From Photobacterium sp. TY1-4 (GTDB lineage: Bacteria; Pseudomonadota; Gammaproteobacteria; Enterobacterales; Vibrionaceae), in assembly GCF_025398175.1 (NCBI RefSeq), contig NZ_CP099735.1, positions 1,798,001 through 1,862,000 on the forward strand: DNA of 64,000 nucleotides, written 5' to 3'. Position 1 is the stretch's first letter, and each line of letters starts with the position of its first letter. The notes below the pieces were generated by a model that was given only the letters and a program-made list of their open reading frames with translations, did no database searches and was not told where the DNA came from. Below are positions 17,782 to 26,609 of this stretch, piece after piece. The position numbers were made by a program, and so were the translations under genes.

Positions 17782-18985
17782 ACCGACGAAGTGTGTGTGC
17801 GTTGGTAGCTTTGTCCGCCAGCGTGGGGCGATGACGCTGACCTTTACCCTGTTGCTGCCGTCGTTGCTGGCGATGATCGCGCTGGCGCTGTTTGTGTCGA
17901 TGTACAGTCAGGCGGTGATCCGGGCAGGCCAGGCATCGGACGCCGCGTCGGTGGCCTGTGCCTGGCAGCAGCGGGCAGACAGTCAGATCATGCAGAAATA
18001 CCTGGATTACTATCGACCCGGATTTGTACCAGAGGCGTTGCTTGGCCCCCATCGGCTGGATGGGACTCAGCGCTGCACAATCAGTGCTCAGTATCAGTTT
18101 AAACCCGCCATGGCCGGGGTGATGCCAGTGGTGACGGACGAAACTCGGGTGGGGGCCAGCGCGCAATCGGCCGCCCGGCTGCTGACCCAAGTGGCAAGCA
18201 AGCCTACGGATATTGCCCTGGTGCTGGATATTTCCGGCTCGATGTCACCGCATCTGGCCAAGCTGAAAGGCATTATTACGGGGATCATCGAGGGGATTGA
18301 CCCACGAAATCATCAGGTGCGGTTTTCCGTGGTGCCCTTTGATTCGGGGGTGAGTATCCGCAACGCGCCCTGGTATCCGGCGTCAGCCGGAGTGACGAAA
18401 TGTGTGGATGGCCTGTCGTATCTCGGCGGTCGCTGGGATCCGCAACAAACCGTGGACGACTTAAATGCGCCTTCGCAAAGCCTGAAGATGAAAGATGTGA
18501 CCGCCAGCCCGTGGCTTGGGGCATGTAGTGAAACGGCAACCATTTTACCGCTGACCGGCCAATTGAGCGAAGTAACTGAACATGTAAATGCGCTGGCGAC
18601 GAGTAATTCGACAGCGTCATACCAGGGATTGATATGGGGCGTGCGCACCCTGACCCGGCAATGGCAGGCGGAATGGCAACTGCCGGTTAATCACTCAGCG
18701 GTAGCGGTTCAGCGTCTGGTGCTGTTTACCGACGGTGAAGATGATCGCGAGGATATTTTGAACCAGATGATTGATGACGGAATATGCCGAAAAATTCGCG
18801 ATGAGTTGGGCATTGATATGCGTTTTATCAGCTTTGGGGTCTCGCAGGATCGGCTGGCACAGTTCCGACGCTGCGCCGGGGCTCAGGACGCAGTTTATGA
18901 CGCACGAAACCCCGCGGATCTGGAAGCCTATTTCCAGTCTGCGCTGGATGTGGAAACCAACACTCGGATTGTATTGGGGGAGTAG
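17771..18985 (+). CDS. tadG: TadG-like protein with von Willebrand factor A domain
   Basis: 404 aa. An N-terminal TadG-type helix (GAMTLTFTLLLPSLLAMIALALF) is followed by a vWA domain beginning DIALVLDISGSMS (about residue 150), which contains a complete DxSxS metal-ion-dependent adhesion site, and a later LVLFTDGEDD segment. TadG proteins associate with the Flp pilus and anchor or present it at the surface. The last gene of the operon; a terminator follows at 19022-19045. Confidence 0.9.
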   Translation: MHRRPTKCVCVGSFVRQRGAMTLTFTLLLPSLLAMIALALFVSMYSQAVIRAGQASDAASVACAWQQRADSQIMQKYLDYYRPGFVPEALLGPHRLDGTQRCTISAQYQFKPAMAGVMPVVTDETRVGASAQSAARLLTQVASKPTDIALVLDISGSMSPHLAKLKGIITGIIEGIDPRNHQVRFSVVPFDSGVSIRNAPWYPASAGVTKCVDGLSYLGGRWDPQQTVDDLNAPSQSLKMKDVTASPWLGACSETATILPLTGQLSEVTEHVNALATSNSTASYQGLIWGVRTLTRQWQAEWQLPVNHSAVAVQRLVLFTDGEDDREDILNQMIDDGICRKIRDELGIDMRFISFGVSQDRLAQFRRCAGAQDAVYDARNPADLEAYFQSALDVETNTRIVLGE

Positions 18986-19021
18986 AAAGCAAAGTCAAAC
19001 GGTATGTATAACGGCAGGTTT

Positions 19022-19045
19022 ACTGCATTCATAAATGCAGTTTTA
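19022..19045 (+). terminator. rho-independent terminator of the tad operon
   Basis: Perfect 8-bp stem ACTGCATT / AATGCAGT with the four-base loop CATA, followed by TTTTA. It lies 36 bp after the tadG stop. Confidence 0.8.
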
Positions 19046-19091
19046 TCAAATTAAATGGAAATAATTATCAGTTGCTTTATCAGAGGTGTTT

Positions 19092-19556
19092 ATGTTTAAG
19101 AAGTGGATGTTCACCATGGCGTTGTTGCTCTCGACCCAGACCCAGGCTTACGAGCAGGGGGATAGCCTGTCTCCTTTCGCGCAACAAACCCTGGGTTTGA
19201 ATCCGGATGTCGTCACCGTGATCGACTTCTTTGCCGAGTGGTGTGTGTCCTGCCGGGTCGAGCTCCCGGAAGTGAATGCGCTGGCAACAAAACTGGACAG
19301 CACCAAGGTGGCAGTGCTGGGGATTGACGTTGATGAAGATGTTGCGCTTGCTCGGGCATTCCAACAGGAATTGGGCCTGACTTTCCCGGTGCTCAACGAT
19401 CCGGAGCAGACCTTGATCGAAGATTTTCAGCCGGTCGGGATGCCGGCGTTGTACTACGTCTACCAGGGTAAAGTGATGAAAGTTCGCTTTGGTGCAATTG
19501 ACCATATTGGTGACGTGATCCTGAAAGACCTGGCCACGATTGGAGTGACGCTATGA
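19092..19556 (+). CDS. periplasmic TlpA-like thioredoxin-fold thiol:disulfide protein
   Basis: 154 aa from ATG 19092 (AGAGG five bases upstream). A signal peptide (about residues 1-18, ending TQTQAY) precedes a thioredoxin fold with active site FFAEWCVSCRVELPE and a cis-Pro segment PVGMPALYYV. Members of this family reduce periplasmic disulfides using electrons from DsbD-type proteins. DsbD is encoded at the end of the same operon, so that electron route is likely here. The stop overlaps the DUF4266 start (ATGA), indicating coupling. Confidence 0.87.
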   Translation: MFKKWMFTMALLLSTQTQAYEQGDSLSPFAQQTLGLNPDVVTVIDFFAEWCVSCRVELPEVNALATKLDSTKVAVLGIDVDEDVALARAFQQELGLTFPVLNDPEQTLIEDFQPVGMPALYYVYQGKVMKVRFGAIDHIGDVILKDLATIGVTL

Positions 19557-20161
19557 TGCACCGAGCAGCTTACACGCTGGCGGCGTTGGGGGTTGGCTGG
19601 GCGCTGACCGGTCAGGCTCAGGCGGGCGCAGAGACACCAGCGAATTATCAGGTGTCAGAGTCGGTGTCGGGAACGGTTTACCGCAGCCAGCAGCAGATAA
19701 GTGACGCTGGGGTCTCAACCGGAAAGAATACTGCTGTTGAGAGCGTCTCTGTTCCGGCTACTGTTTCCGTCCCGGCTAAGGCCACGAGCGCGCCCGTGAA
19801 ACAGCCGAACGGCACTGCTGAACTGGCTCCGGTGGTGACTTCGGTCAGCACATCAGTGAAAGCTGTCGCGCCGGTGGCGCAGACATCGGCCACCTCACCG
19901 GCATCAAAACCCATGATCCAGAGCCTGGCTCAACCCCGTTCACCCAAGGCACCTGAAGCAGAATCCTTGTTGTCGTTTATCGACAGCTGGCTGGGGATCC
20001 AACCGGTCAAGCCGTGGCAAAAAGGCACCCTGGCGAAAAAGGAAATGAAACCCGGTGGCGTGGTGCCGGAGTTCGATGTGTTCTCAGAAAAAGTCTTCTC
20101 CTATAAACAAGGCTCTGTCGGCGGCAATGGTGTCGGTGGTGGTGGCTGTGGCTGTAACTAA
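19553..20161 (+). CDS. exported DUF4266-type protein with long linker and CGCN tail
   Basis: 202 aa. A Sec signal ends at about TGQAQA; no lipobox is seen although DUF4266 proteins are often small lipoproteins. Residues 30-140 form a Val/Ser/Ala/Thr/Pro-rich low-complexity linker. The C-terminal ~60 residues match DUF4266: PWQKGTLAKKEM, then FSYKQGSVGGNGVGGGGCGCN at the very end. The glycine-rich tail with two cysteines is the family hallmark. Function unknown. The family is usually encoded beside DUF3570 and ApbE, exactly as here. Confidence 0.8.
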   Translation: MMHRAAYTLAALGVGWALTGQAQAGAETPANYQVSESVSGTVYRSQQQISDAGVSTGKNTAVESVSVPATVSVPAKATSAPVKQPNGTAELAPVVTSVSTSVKAVAPVAQTSATSPASKPMIQSLAQPRSPKAPEAESLLSFIDSWLGIQPVKPWQKGTLAKKEMKPGGVVPEFDVFSEKVFSYKQGSVGGNGVGGGGCGCN

Positions 20162-20182
20162 CAAGAACAATCAGAATTATTC

Positions 20183-21409
20183 ATGAGTAAAAAATTACCT
20201 TTAGCCTTGCTGGGGACCGTCGCGATGGCGGCATCAGCCGTAGGTGCTGATCATGTTTCGATGCACCATATGAATTTTGAAGAGTACGGGGACAAAATTA
20301 AGGCCGGCGATAATATTTGGTCGGTCGAGAAAAACTTTGGTGTGGACTGGACCATCACCGCAGAGCTGGGTTATGACTCGGTTTCCGGTGCCTCACCGGC
20401 CTGGGGGCCGACTACGCCACTGGCCGGTACCGGGGATGCCCAAGAGCGGAACCGCCGGACGCAGGCGGCGCAGGAAGCGACTTCCGAAGTGATCCGGGCT
20501 GGCTATGATCCACATCGCAGCGGTTATCAGGTTCAGCCTTTTGATCTGGACGACAAGCGCTATTCCGGGAGCATGAATGTGACTTACCGGGATGCTGCGC
20601 GTCGCGAATGGACGGTTGGTGTCAACACTTCGGTAGAAGAAGATTATGAAAGCGTCGGCACCAATGCGCAGGTCTTGTTTTATGCCGACAAACGCAAAAA
20701 TCGCTCTTATACCCTGGGTGGTTCAATGCTGTTTGACAAAACCCAGGCTTTTCAGAAGTACAGTAATTTCCGTAATGAACAACAATGGGAAGATTTGTTC
20801 ACCGGTAGCCTTGAGGCGGGTTTGTCGCAGGTCTTTACCCCGAATTTCTACAGCACCTTCACGCTATACGGTGGGTATCGCAGCGGGTATTTGAGCAATC
20901 ACTACCTGACCGTCTTGCGGGAGATCGACATTGACGGCAATGGCACAATTGGCGGCGATGAAGTTTTTCTGGCGCAGGACACCCGGCCAGATACCCGCAT
21001 CTCCGGCGGGTTGAATGTTCAGGCGTTTTACAGTGTGCATCAGCGAGTGGTGGTGCGGCCGAAGTATAAACTCTTTATGGACGACTGGGGCGTGAGTTCG
21101 CACCAGCTGGGCGGCAAGATGAATATTCATGTGACCGATTGGCTGATGCTGGCGCCGGGCTATTTCTGGTACCACCAGCAAGGGGCAAATTTCTACCGGG
21201 ATCCGGGCGCGGCCGATCCGACTTTTGCGGCAACCGGATATGCAACGTCTGATCTGCGCCTGGGCGGCTTTACTGCCAATGCGTATGAGCTGGGTGCCAG
21301 CCTGAAAGTCACGGCAAAACTTCGGTTGAATGCGTTGGCGGCTTATTACGAGCAAAGCAATGGCTATGAAAGCCGTTGGTGGGTCCTGGGAGCCACCTAT
21401 GAATACTAA
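20183..21409 (+). CDS. DUF3570 family outer-membrane beta-barrel protein
   Basis: 408 aa. Signal peptide (about 1-21, AASAVGA) then many alternating amphipathic strands ending in the aromatic terminus GATYEY, which suggests an outer-membrane barrel. Near residue 64 the sequence YDSVSGASPAW contains SGAS, a tetrad resembling the [ST]GA[ST] flavinylation core modified by ApbE, whose gene overlaps this one by 11 nt. Residues near 252 read DIDGNGTIGGDE, an EF-hand-like calcium loop. Function is not established; inferred to be the outer-membrane part of an extracytoplasmic redox system. Confidence 0.8.
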   Translation: MSKKLPLALLGTVAMAASAVGADHVSMHHMNFEEYGDKIKAGDNIWSVEKNFGVDWTITAELGYDSVSGASPAWGPTTPLAGTGDAQERNRRTQAAQEATSEVIRAGYDPHRSGYQVQPFDLDDKRYSGSMNVTYRDAARREWTVGVNTSVEEDYESVGTNAQVLFYADKRKNRSYTLGGSMLFDKTQAFQKYSNFRNEQQWEDLFTGSLEAGLSQVFTPNFYSTFTLYGGYRSGYLSNHYLTVLREIDIDGNGTIGGDEVFLAQDTRPDTRISGGLNVQAFYSVHQRVVVRPKYKLFMDDWGVSSHQLGGKMNIHVTDWLMLAPGYFWYHQQGANFYRDPGAADPTFAATGYATSDLRLGGFTANAYELGASLKVTAKLRLNALAAYYEQSNGYESRWWVLGATYEY

Positions 21410-22280
21410 CTCGCCTTATATTCATACCTTTACGGCGATGACGGTGCCCTGCGAAGTTCAGTTGTTTTCGCCCGATGCGGCACACATTGCCCGCAGGATC
21501 GAAGCCAATACCCGGCGGTTGGAGCAGGTGTTCAATTTCTATGATCCGGCGTCGATGTTGTCCCAGCAGCTGAACCGGCGGCAGTCGAGCTGGGTGGCAC
21601 TGGATGAAGAATCCCAGGCAATCTTCAGTGCGGTGCGCGCCCATAGCAGTGCCTGCAACGGAATATTTGATATCACCATTGGGACGGTGAAGCACTGGCA
21701 ACGGCAATCTCCGTCGTTGGCTAAGCAAGCGATTTATCAGCAAGCCAGCCCCTATATGGGGCTGAATGCTTGGCAACTTGAGGCGGACGGGATCCGTTTT
21801 CACCACTCCCATACCCGGGTTGACCTCGGCGGCGTGATCAAGGAAGTGGCGGTGGATCAGGCGGTCGAGATCGCGCTGGCTGCACATGTGGATGGGATTT
21901 TGGTCAACTTTGGCGGCGATCTCCGGGTTGCCGGCGGGAAGCCGGACGGCAGTGATTTTGTGGTTGCGGTTCGGAATCCCCGTGATCCCTCGCAGCCGTT
22001 GTTTGCACTGCCGCTGCGTGATCAGGCCCTGACGACGTCTGCGCATTATGCCCGTCAGCATCAGTTTTCCGATCAGCAAACGTCGCATATTTTAGCGGCG
22101 CAGGGCACCCATCATCAGGTGCTGTCGGCGACCGTGGTGGCACCCACCGCACTTCAGGCCGGTATTTTCAGTACGGCGCTGACGATTGATCCGACGTTGG
22201 CGGTTTCAGACCCGGTCGGTTTTGCGCTGGTGGATCACCAGTTGAATGTTCATCAAGACACAAGATTTTTAACATCATGA
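21399..22280 (+). CDS. apbE: ApbE-family FAD:protein FMN transferase
   Basis: 293 aa from ATG 21399. ApbE enzymes attach FMN covalently to Thr/Ser of target proteins on the outer side of the inner membrane. Family motifs seen: the variant FTAMTVPCEVQLF in place of the usual MGT motif, DLGGVIKEVAVDQAVE near 140 (Lys retained), and ILVNFGGDLRVAG near 167. No signal peptide or lipobox is evident from this start, which is unusual for a periplasmic ApbE; an alternative upstream start at 21330 adds no signal either. Coupled by overlap to both neighbours. Confidence 0.87.
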   Translation: MNTNSPYIHTFTAMTVPCEVQLFSPDAAHIARRIEANTRRLEQVFNFYDPASMLSQQLNRRQSSWVALDEESQAIFSAVRAHSSACNGIFDITIGTVKHWQRQSPSLAKQAIYQQASPYMGLNAWQLEADGIRFHHSHTRVDLGGVIKEVAVDQAVEIALAAHVDGILVNFGGDLRVAGGKPDGSDFVVAVRNPRDPSQPLFALPLRDQALTTSAHYARQHQFSDQQTSHILAAQGTHHQVLSATVVAPTALQAGIFSTALTIDPTLAVSDPVGFALVDHQLNVHQDTRFLTS

Positions 22281-24172
22281 AAAGGACTACCTCAATGATT
22301 GCGCCCGCTGCTCGGTGGCTGCTCGGTCTCTTCCTGACGCTGTGCATGAGCCTGACGGCCTGGGCATCGGACGAGAAAACGTTCCTGCCGGTTGAGCAGG
22401 CTTTTCCGTTTTCCTATCACCAGCAAGCCGGCCCCGAAGGCGGTGAACTGGTGGTGCAATTTGATACGGCTGCCGGATATTACCTGTATCACAAGCGTTT
22501 TTCGTTCAAAGCCGCTGACGAGAGGCTGGAGCTGGGGGAGCCGCGCTATGCCCTGACGCCGGAGCAGCAGCAGGACCCGAATTTCGGGTTGGTGAAGGTA
22601 TATCATGAGCCGCTGAGCATCACGATCCCTTACCGTGGAGAGGGGACGGTTAAAGTTCGCTTCCAGGGCTGCGCCGATGCTGGCTTATGCTATCTGCCGC
22701 AAACCAAGAAGCTGACGCTTAACGGCGCATTTTCACCGGCCCAGCCACAAGGTCAGGTGAGCGCCCGGCCTGTAGCGCTGGAGAGTCATTTAGTCCAGGA
22801 GAAAAGTTTAGCTCAGGAGAAAAGTTTAGCGCAGCAGAATAGTTTAGCGCTGGAAACCGACTTGGCCCAGGATACGCAGGGCCTGTCGGCGGTCTTGCAA
22901 AATGCCAGCTTCCTGCAAGCCATGGGGCTGTTTTTCTTACTGGGACTGGGCTTGTCCCTCACGCCATGCGTACTGCCGATGATCCCGATCCTGTCGAGTA
23001 TTATCGGCGGTCAGGGAGAGTCGATGAGCGGCTGGAAAGGATTCCGGATTTCACTGGCCTATGTGCTGGGCATGGCATCCAGCTATGCGCTGGCCGGGGT
23101 GGTGACCGCGACGATGGGGCAGAGCTTGAACCTGCAAACGGCGATGCAGCAAACCTGGGTTCTGAGCCTGTTTGCGGCGCTGTTTGTCGTATTGTCACTG
23201 GCCATGTTTGGGTTGTATGAGCTGCAACTGCCTTCCCGTTTGCAGGTGGCGTTGAACAGCCAGTCACAACGCCTGAGTGGCGGCAAAGCTTTGACGGTGT
23301 TCGTGATGGGCGCGGTGTCCGCGCTGGTGGTTTCACCGTGTGTGTCTGCGCCGTTGGCCGGGGCGTTGCTGTATGTTTCGACCACCCAGGATTGGGTCGT
23401 CGGCGGCACCAGCTTGTTCGTTCTGGCCCTCGGGATGGGCGTGCCACTGGTGGTGATCGGCACCTCGGGCGGGAAGTTCCTGCCACGCAGCGGTCCGTGG
23501 ATGGTTGCCGTGAAGCATCTCTTCGGGGTGATGTTACTGGCGGTGGCGATCCTGCTGGTGAGCCGGTTCGCAGCGGCTTGGGTGACACTGGGCTTGTGGG
23601 CAGCACTCTTGATTGGCGGTGCCATCCATTTCGGGGCGCTGGAAGCGGCGCAAAGTGGCTGGCAACGGACCCGGAAATCGCTGGCTTTCGTGTCACTGGT
23701 GTACGGGGTGATGCTGTTCATCGGTATGATGACTGGCGCTGAAGATCCCTTTGAGCCCCTGAGCCAGGTCGGCGGGGGCGGACAGCCAGCAGCTGCCGCG
23801 CAAGCTAGTCTGTTCCAGAAGACAACGTCGGTGGAGACGCTGGTTGCCGGGATCAACGCTGCACCGGCAGGACAGATCACCATGGTGGACTTGTATGCTG
23901 ATTGGTGCGCTTCTTGTAAAGTGATGGACAGAACGGTCTTCCGTGATCCACAAGTGCGCAATCTGCTGGTGCAGCTCAATGCGCACAAGCTGGATGTCAC
24001 GGAAAATACGGATGCCCAGGCTGCCTGGCTGGCGGAGTATCAGTTGTTTGGTCCGCCGGCCATCCTGTTTTTTGACAGCCAGGGGCGTGAATTAGACCAG
24101 CACCGGGTGGTGGGCGAAATGGATACAGCGCGATTTCTGGCGCATGTTCAGGCCATTGTCACCCAGGGGTGA
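22277..24172 (+). CDS. dsbD: thiol:disulfide interchange protein DsbD
   Basis: 631 aa. Full three-part DsbD: signal peptide (1-30), N-terminal periplasmic domain with CADAGLCYLP, eight-helix membrane core with LTPCVLPMIPILSSIIGG and VVSPCVSAPLAGALLYVS, and C-terminal thioredoxin domain with DLYADWCASCKVMD. It carries electrons from cytoplasmic thioredoxin to periplasmic thiol proteins. The linker between the first domain and the membrane core contains four to five tandem 18-bp repeats (22789-22876) encoding LxQEKS-like units. It overlaps apbE by 4 nt and closes the operon. Confidence 0.95.
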   Translation: MKRTTSMIAPAARWLLGLFLTLCMSLTAWASDEKTFLPVEQAFPFSYHQQAGPEGGELVVQFDTAAGYYLYHKRFSFKAADERLELGEPRYALTPEQQQDPNFGLVKVYHEPLSITIPYRGEGTVKVRFQGCADAGLCYLPQTKKLTLNGAFSPAQPQGQVSARPVALESHLVQEKSLAQEKSLAQQNSLALETDLAQDTQGLSAVLQNASFLQAMGLFFLLGLGLSLTPCVLPMIPILSSIIGGQGESMSGWKGFRISLAYVLGMASSYALAGVVTATMGQSLNLQTAMQQTWVLSLFAALFVVLSLAMFGLYELQLPSRLQVALNSQSQRLSGGKALTVFVMGAVSALVVSPCVSAPLAGALLYVSTTQDWVVGGTSLFVLALGMGVPLVVIGTSGGKFLPRSGPWMVAVKHLFGVMLLAVAILLVSRFAAAWVTLGLWAALLIGGAIHFGALEAAQSGWQRTRKSLAFVSLVYGVMLFIGMMTGAEDPFEPLSQVGGGGQPAAAAQASLFQKTTSVETLVAGINAAPAGQITMVDLYADWCASCKVMDRTVFRDPQVRNLLVQLNAHKLDVTENTDAQAAWLAEYQLFGPPAILFFDSQGRELDQHRVVGEMDTARFLAHVQAIVTQG

Positions 24173-24211
24173 TTTTACCTTTCGACTTTCAGCCGTGATG
24201 GCTGACCTGAG

Positions 24212-24247
24212 ACAAGAACAGCATCCCCGGGATGCTGTTCTTGTTTT
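24212..24247 (+). terminator. strong terminator after dsbD
   Basis: Sixteen-base inverted repeat ACAAGAACAGCATCCC / GGGATGCTGTTCTTGT followed by TTTT. It lies between convergent dsbD and the symporter gene and may work in both directions. Confidence 0.88.
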
Positions 24248-24266
24248 GAACGATGTGCAACTGAAA

Positions 24267-25640
24267 TTACTCCGATTTCTTTGTGCTCTCCGCTTGGGCG
24301 GCAAAGTATTCCCGGGTCAGTTTGAAGACCACCGGGCTAAGGAGCAACAGGGCAATCAGGTTCGGGATGGCCATCATAGCGTTGAGAGTGTCGGCCAGCA
24401 GCCAGATAAACTCCAACGATCCGGTGGCGCCGATCGGCACCGCGATGATCCACAGAATGCGGAAGGGAATAATCGCCTTCACCCCGAACAGATACTGAAC
24501 ACATTTCTCACTGTAAAAACTCCAGCCGAGAATGGTGGTAAAGGCAAAGATCGACAGCGAGATCGCGACCAGGTAATCGCCGACGCCGGGTAGGGTTGAG
24601 GCAAATGCAGATGAGGTCAGGGCAGCGCCGGTTTCGCCGCTTTGCCAGACTCCGGTCACCACAATCACCAGCCCGGTAATGCTGCATATGATAATTGTAT
24701 CGATAAAGGTGCCGAGCATTGCTACCAGCCCCTGATTGACCGGGTTTCGGGTCTGGGCGGCGGCATGGGCAATCGGAGCACTGCCTAAACCGGCCTCGTT
24801 GGAGAAGATGCCCCGGGCAACCCCAAATCGGATGGCGGCCCAGACGGCAGCCCCGGCGAAACCACCTTGCGCGGCGACCGGGCTGAATGCGCTGGTCACA
24901 ATGAGGCCGATCGCGTCCGGAATATCGGTAATGTGCATCCCGAGGATCAGCAGGCCGGAGCCGACGTAAAACACAGCCATCAACGGCACCAGTTTCCCGG
25001 CGACATCTGCAATCCGTTTGATCCCGCCGACCAGGACCAGGCCGACCAGAATCATCATGACCAAGCCGGAGAGCATGGCCGGCACACTGAAGCTACTTTG
25101 CATGGCGGCAGCCACGGAGTTGGACTGAACCGTATTGCCAATCCCGAATCCGGCAATGGCCCCGAAAATGGCAAAGGCGGTTCCCATCCAGGCCCATTTG
25201 TGACTCAAGCCATTTTTGATGTAATACATCGGCCCGCCGACATGGTTGCCGTCTTCATCGGTTTCCCGGTACTTCACGGCGCAGACCGCTTCCGCATATT
25301 TGGTCGCCATGCCGACCAACGCGGTACACCACATCCAGAACAGGGCTCCGGGCCCACCCAGAAAAATAGCCGTGGCCACCCCGGCAATATTCCCGGTGCC
25401 GACCGTTGCAGAGAGTGCGGTCATCAGAGCATTAAACGGGCTGATTTCGCCTTGCTGTGCTTCTTCAGTTTTCGAAGCCCGGCCGGCCCACAGTAATTTG
25501 AATCCGGTACCGATTTTCAAAATGGTCATCAGCCTGAGACCAAAGGTCAGGAAAATACCCACGCCGAGGATCATCACCAGCATCGGCACGCCCCACACCT
25601 GAGCGTTGATGGCGGTAATTAAATTTGTGATTGCATCCAT
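24267..25640 (-). CDS. sodium:alanine/glycine symporter (AGCS family)
   Basis: 457 aa, ten to eleven membrane helices. Family signatures include GEISPFNALMTALSATVGTGNIAGVATAIFLGGPGALFWMW near residue 64 and NEAGLGSAPIAHAAAQT near 277. These inner-membrane carriers import alanine or glycine with Na+. In V. cholerae a homologous gene is preceded by a tandem glycine riboswitch; I looked for its conserved segments upstream of this copy and did not find them. Monocistronic. Confidence 0.92.
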   Translation of the reverse strand: MDAITNLITAINAQVWGVPMLVMILGVGIFLTFGLRLMTILKIGTGFKLLWAGRASKTEEAQQGEISPFNALMTALSATVGTGNIAGVATAIFLGGPGALFWMWCTALVGMATKYAEAVCAVKYRETDEDGNHVGGPMYYIKNGLSHKWAWMGTAFAIFGAIAGFGIGNTVQSNSVAAAMQSSFSVPAMLSGLVMMILVGLVLVGGIKRIADVAGKLVPLMAVFYVGSGLLILGMHITDIPDAIGLIVTSAFSPVAAQGGFAGAAVWAAIRFGVARGIFSNEAGLGSAPIAHAAAQTRNPVNQGLVAMLGTFIDTIIICSITGLVIVVTGVWQSGETGAALTSSAFASTLPGVGDYLVAISLSIFAFTTILGWSFYSEKCVQYLFGVKAIIPFRILWIIAVPIGATGSLEFIWLLADTLNAMMAIPNLIALLLLSPVVFKLTREYFAAQAESTKKSE

Positions 25641-26198
25641 ACGTTGTACTCACTTTTTATTTTTCTAATCTATGCAAAAACATAGGTGTCGTTAGCCATA
25701 AATACAAACTTGTCGGGGGATGAAAATGACGTCCGTCGTCATAAAAATGTCACATCGCAGGCATAACCTCCGCAACCGAGCGCTGCATCGCGGCAGAGAT
25801 ATTGGATGTGCATCAAGTGCAGTATAATCTGCTGTTCGAAACATGCAGATTTTGTGTGTTTTGCTTGGGTTTGGAGAAATAACAACGCGGGCAGATTAGA
25901 TCTTGTGAAGCGGATCATGTGTTTTATGTTGCAGTGTCTGGCTGGTTGATCTGCTATCAAAAAATGTAACGAACACGGTGTGACAATTTCATAATTTATG
26001 ACTGCAAATCAAATATTTAAAGTTACAGCGCGCGATTTGTACTACATTGGCAACATATTTTTGTGCAACTTTCTGAAATATTAGTAAAAGTTGAGCAGAA
26101 CTATAGCCCTACATCAGATAGTGATTATGATGGGTGGGCGGTATCAACAATAATTACAACACAATGTTTAAATTTTTATCAGTGACTGAGCAGGAACC
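25641..26198. other. 558-bp intergenic region without a recognised gene
   Basis: AT-rich DNA between the leftward symporter gene and the small rightward membrane-protein gene; both promoters must lie here. A 73-codon leftward open frame (25739-25960) has no start signal or recognisable feature. The segment TGTGACAATTTCATAATT near 25979 looks like half a CRP site. No riboswitch or sRNA is recognised. Confidence 0.4.
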
Positions 26199-26414
26199 AT
26201 GATTAAACAGTATGCTATTTTTTCAAATCACTTTCCGAACCTTCATCGGTTGTTCATTGTATTGATTGTCAGCATTTCACTCATGAGTAGCTATCTGGTG
26301 TTGGAACACAACCATTTGCAGTTCGCCTGGGGCATTGTTCTGCCGGTGCTGCCGTTTGCGTTGTTTGCTAAGTCTTCGGATTATAAGAAAAAGTATATGC
26401 ATACGGAAAAATAG
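26199..26414 (+). CDS. small two-helix membrane protein, unknown
   Basis: 71 aa. AGGA precedes the ATG by six bases. Two hydrophobic segments (about residues 17-34 and 42-57) are separated by HNHLQFAWG, and the tail is basic (SSDYKKKYMHTEK). I do not recognise the family. It sits about 200 bp ahead of cqsA on the same strand, but the gap and an intervening promoter-like region argue against a tight operon. Confidence 0.55.
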   Translation: MIKQYAIFSNHFPNLHRLFIVLIVSISLMSSYLVLEHNHLQFAWGIVLPVLPFALFAKSSDYKKKYMHTEK

Positions 26415-26521
26415 CGTTTTGCTCCGGTGTTTCGTACAGTTTCCACGCGACCCGGAAAAAAATTGACACTGTAATCAATTGCATTGCGCTCTGATGCGTA
26501 CATATGCGCCTTGTTGTTTTA

Positions 26522-26533
26522 TATTGGTCAATA
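26522..26533. promoter_or_regulatory. palindrome TATTGGTCAATA upstream of cqsA
   Basis: A 12-bp dyad about 77 bp before the cqsA ATG, flanked by TTA and GGCATAA. The half site TATTG and CAATA resemble the ends of HapR/LuxR-family sites, but the centre is shorter than the consensus. Treat it as a weak candidate operator. Confidence 0.25.
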
Positions 26534-26609
26534 GGCATAATGACAGCCTTGTCAGAAGATAAGACTGGAATATGCCTGTTATCCATATGAATAATTAACG
26601 AGGTATATT

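Noticed and set aside
25641..25960. Glycine riboswitch upstream of the alanine/glycine symporter gene
   Set aside because: Expected from the V. cholerae homologue, but the conserved CACCGAAG and CTCTCAGGT-like segments are absent on the minus strand.
25739..25960. 73-codon minus-strand frame in the symporter upstream region
   Set aside because: Low-complexity, no start signal, no recognisable family.
26500..26540. Full HapR/LuxR binding site upstream of cqsA
   Set aside because: Only the TATTG/CAATA ends match; the spacing is too short for the 22-bp consensus, so it is listed only as a weak candidate palindrome.
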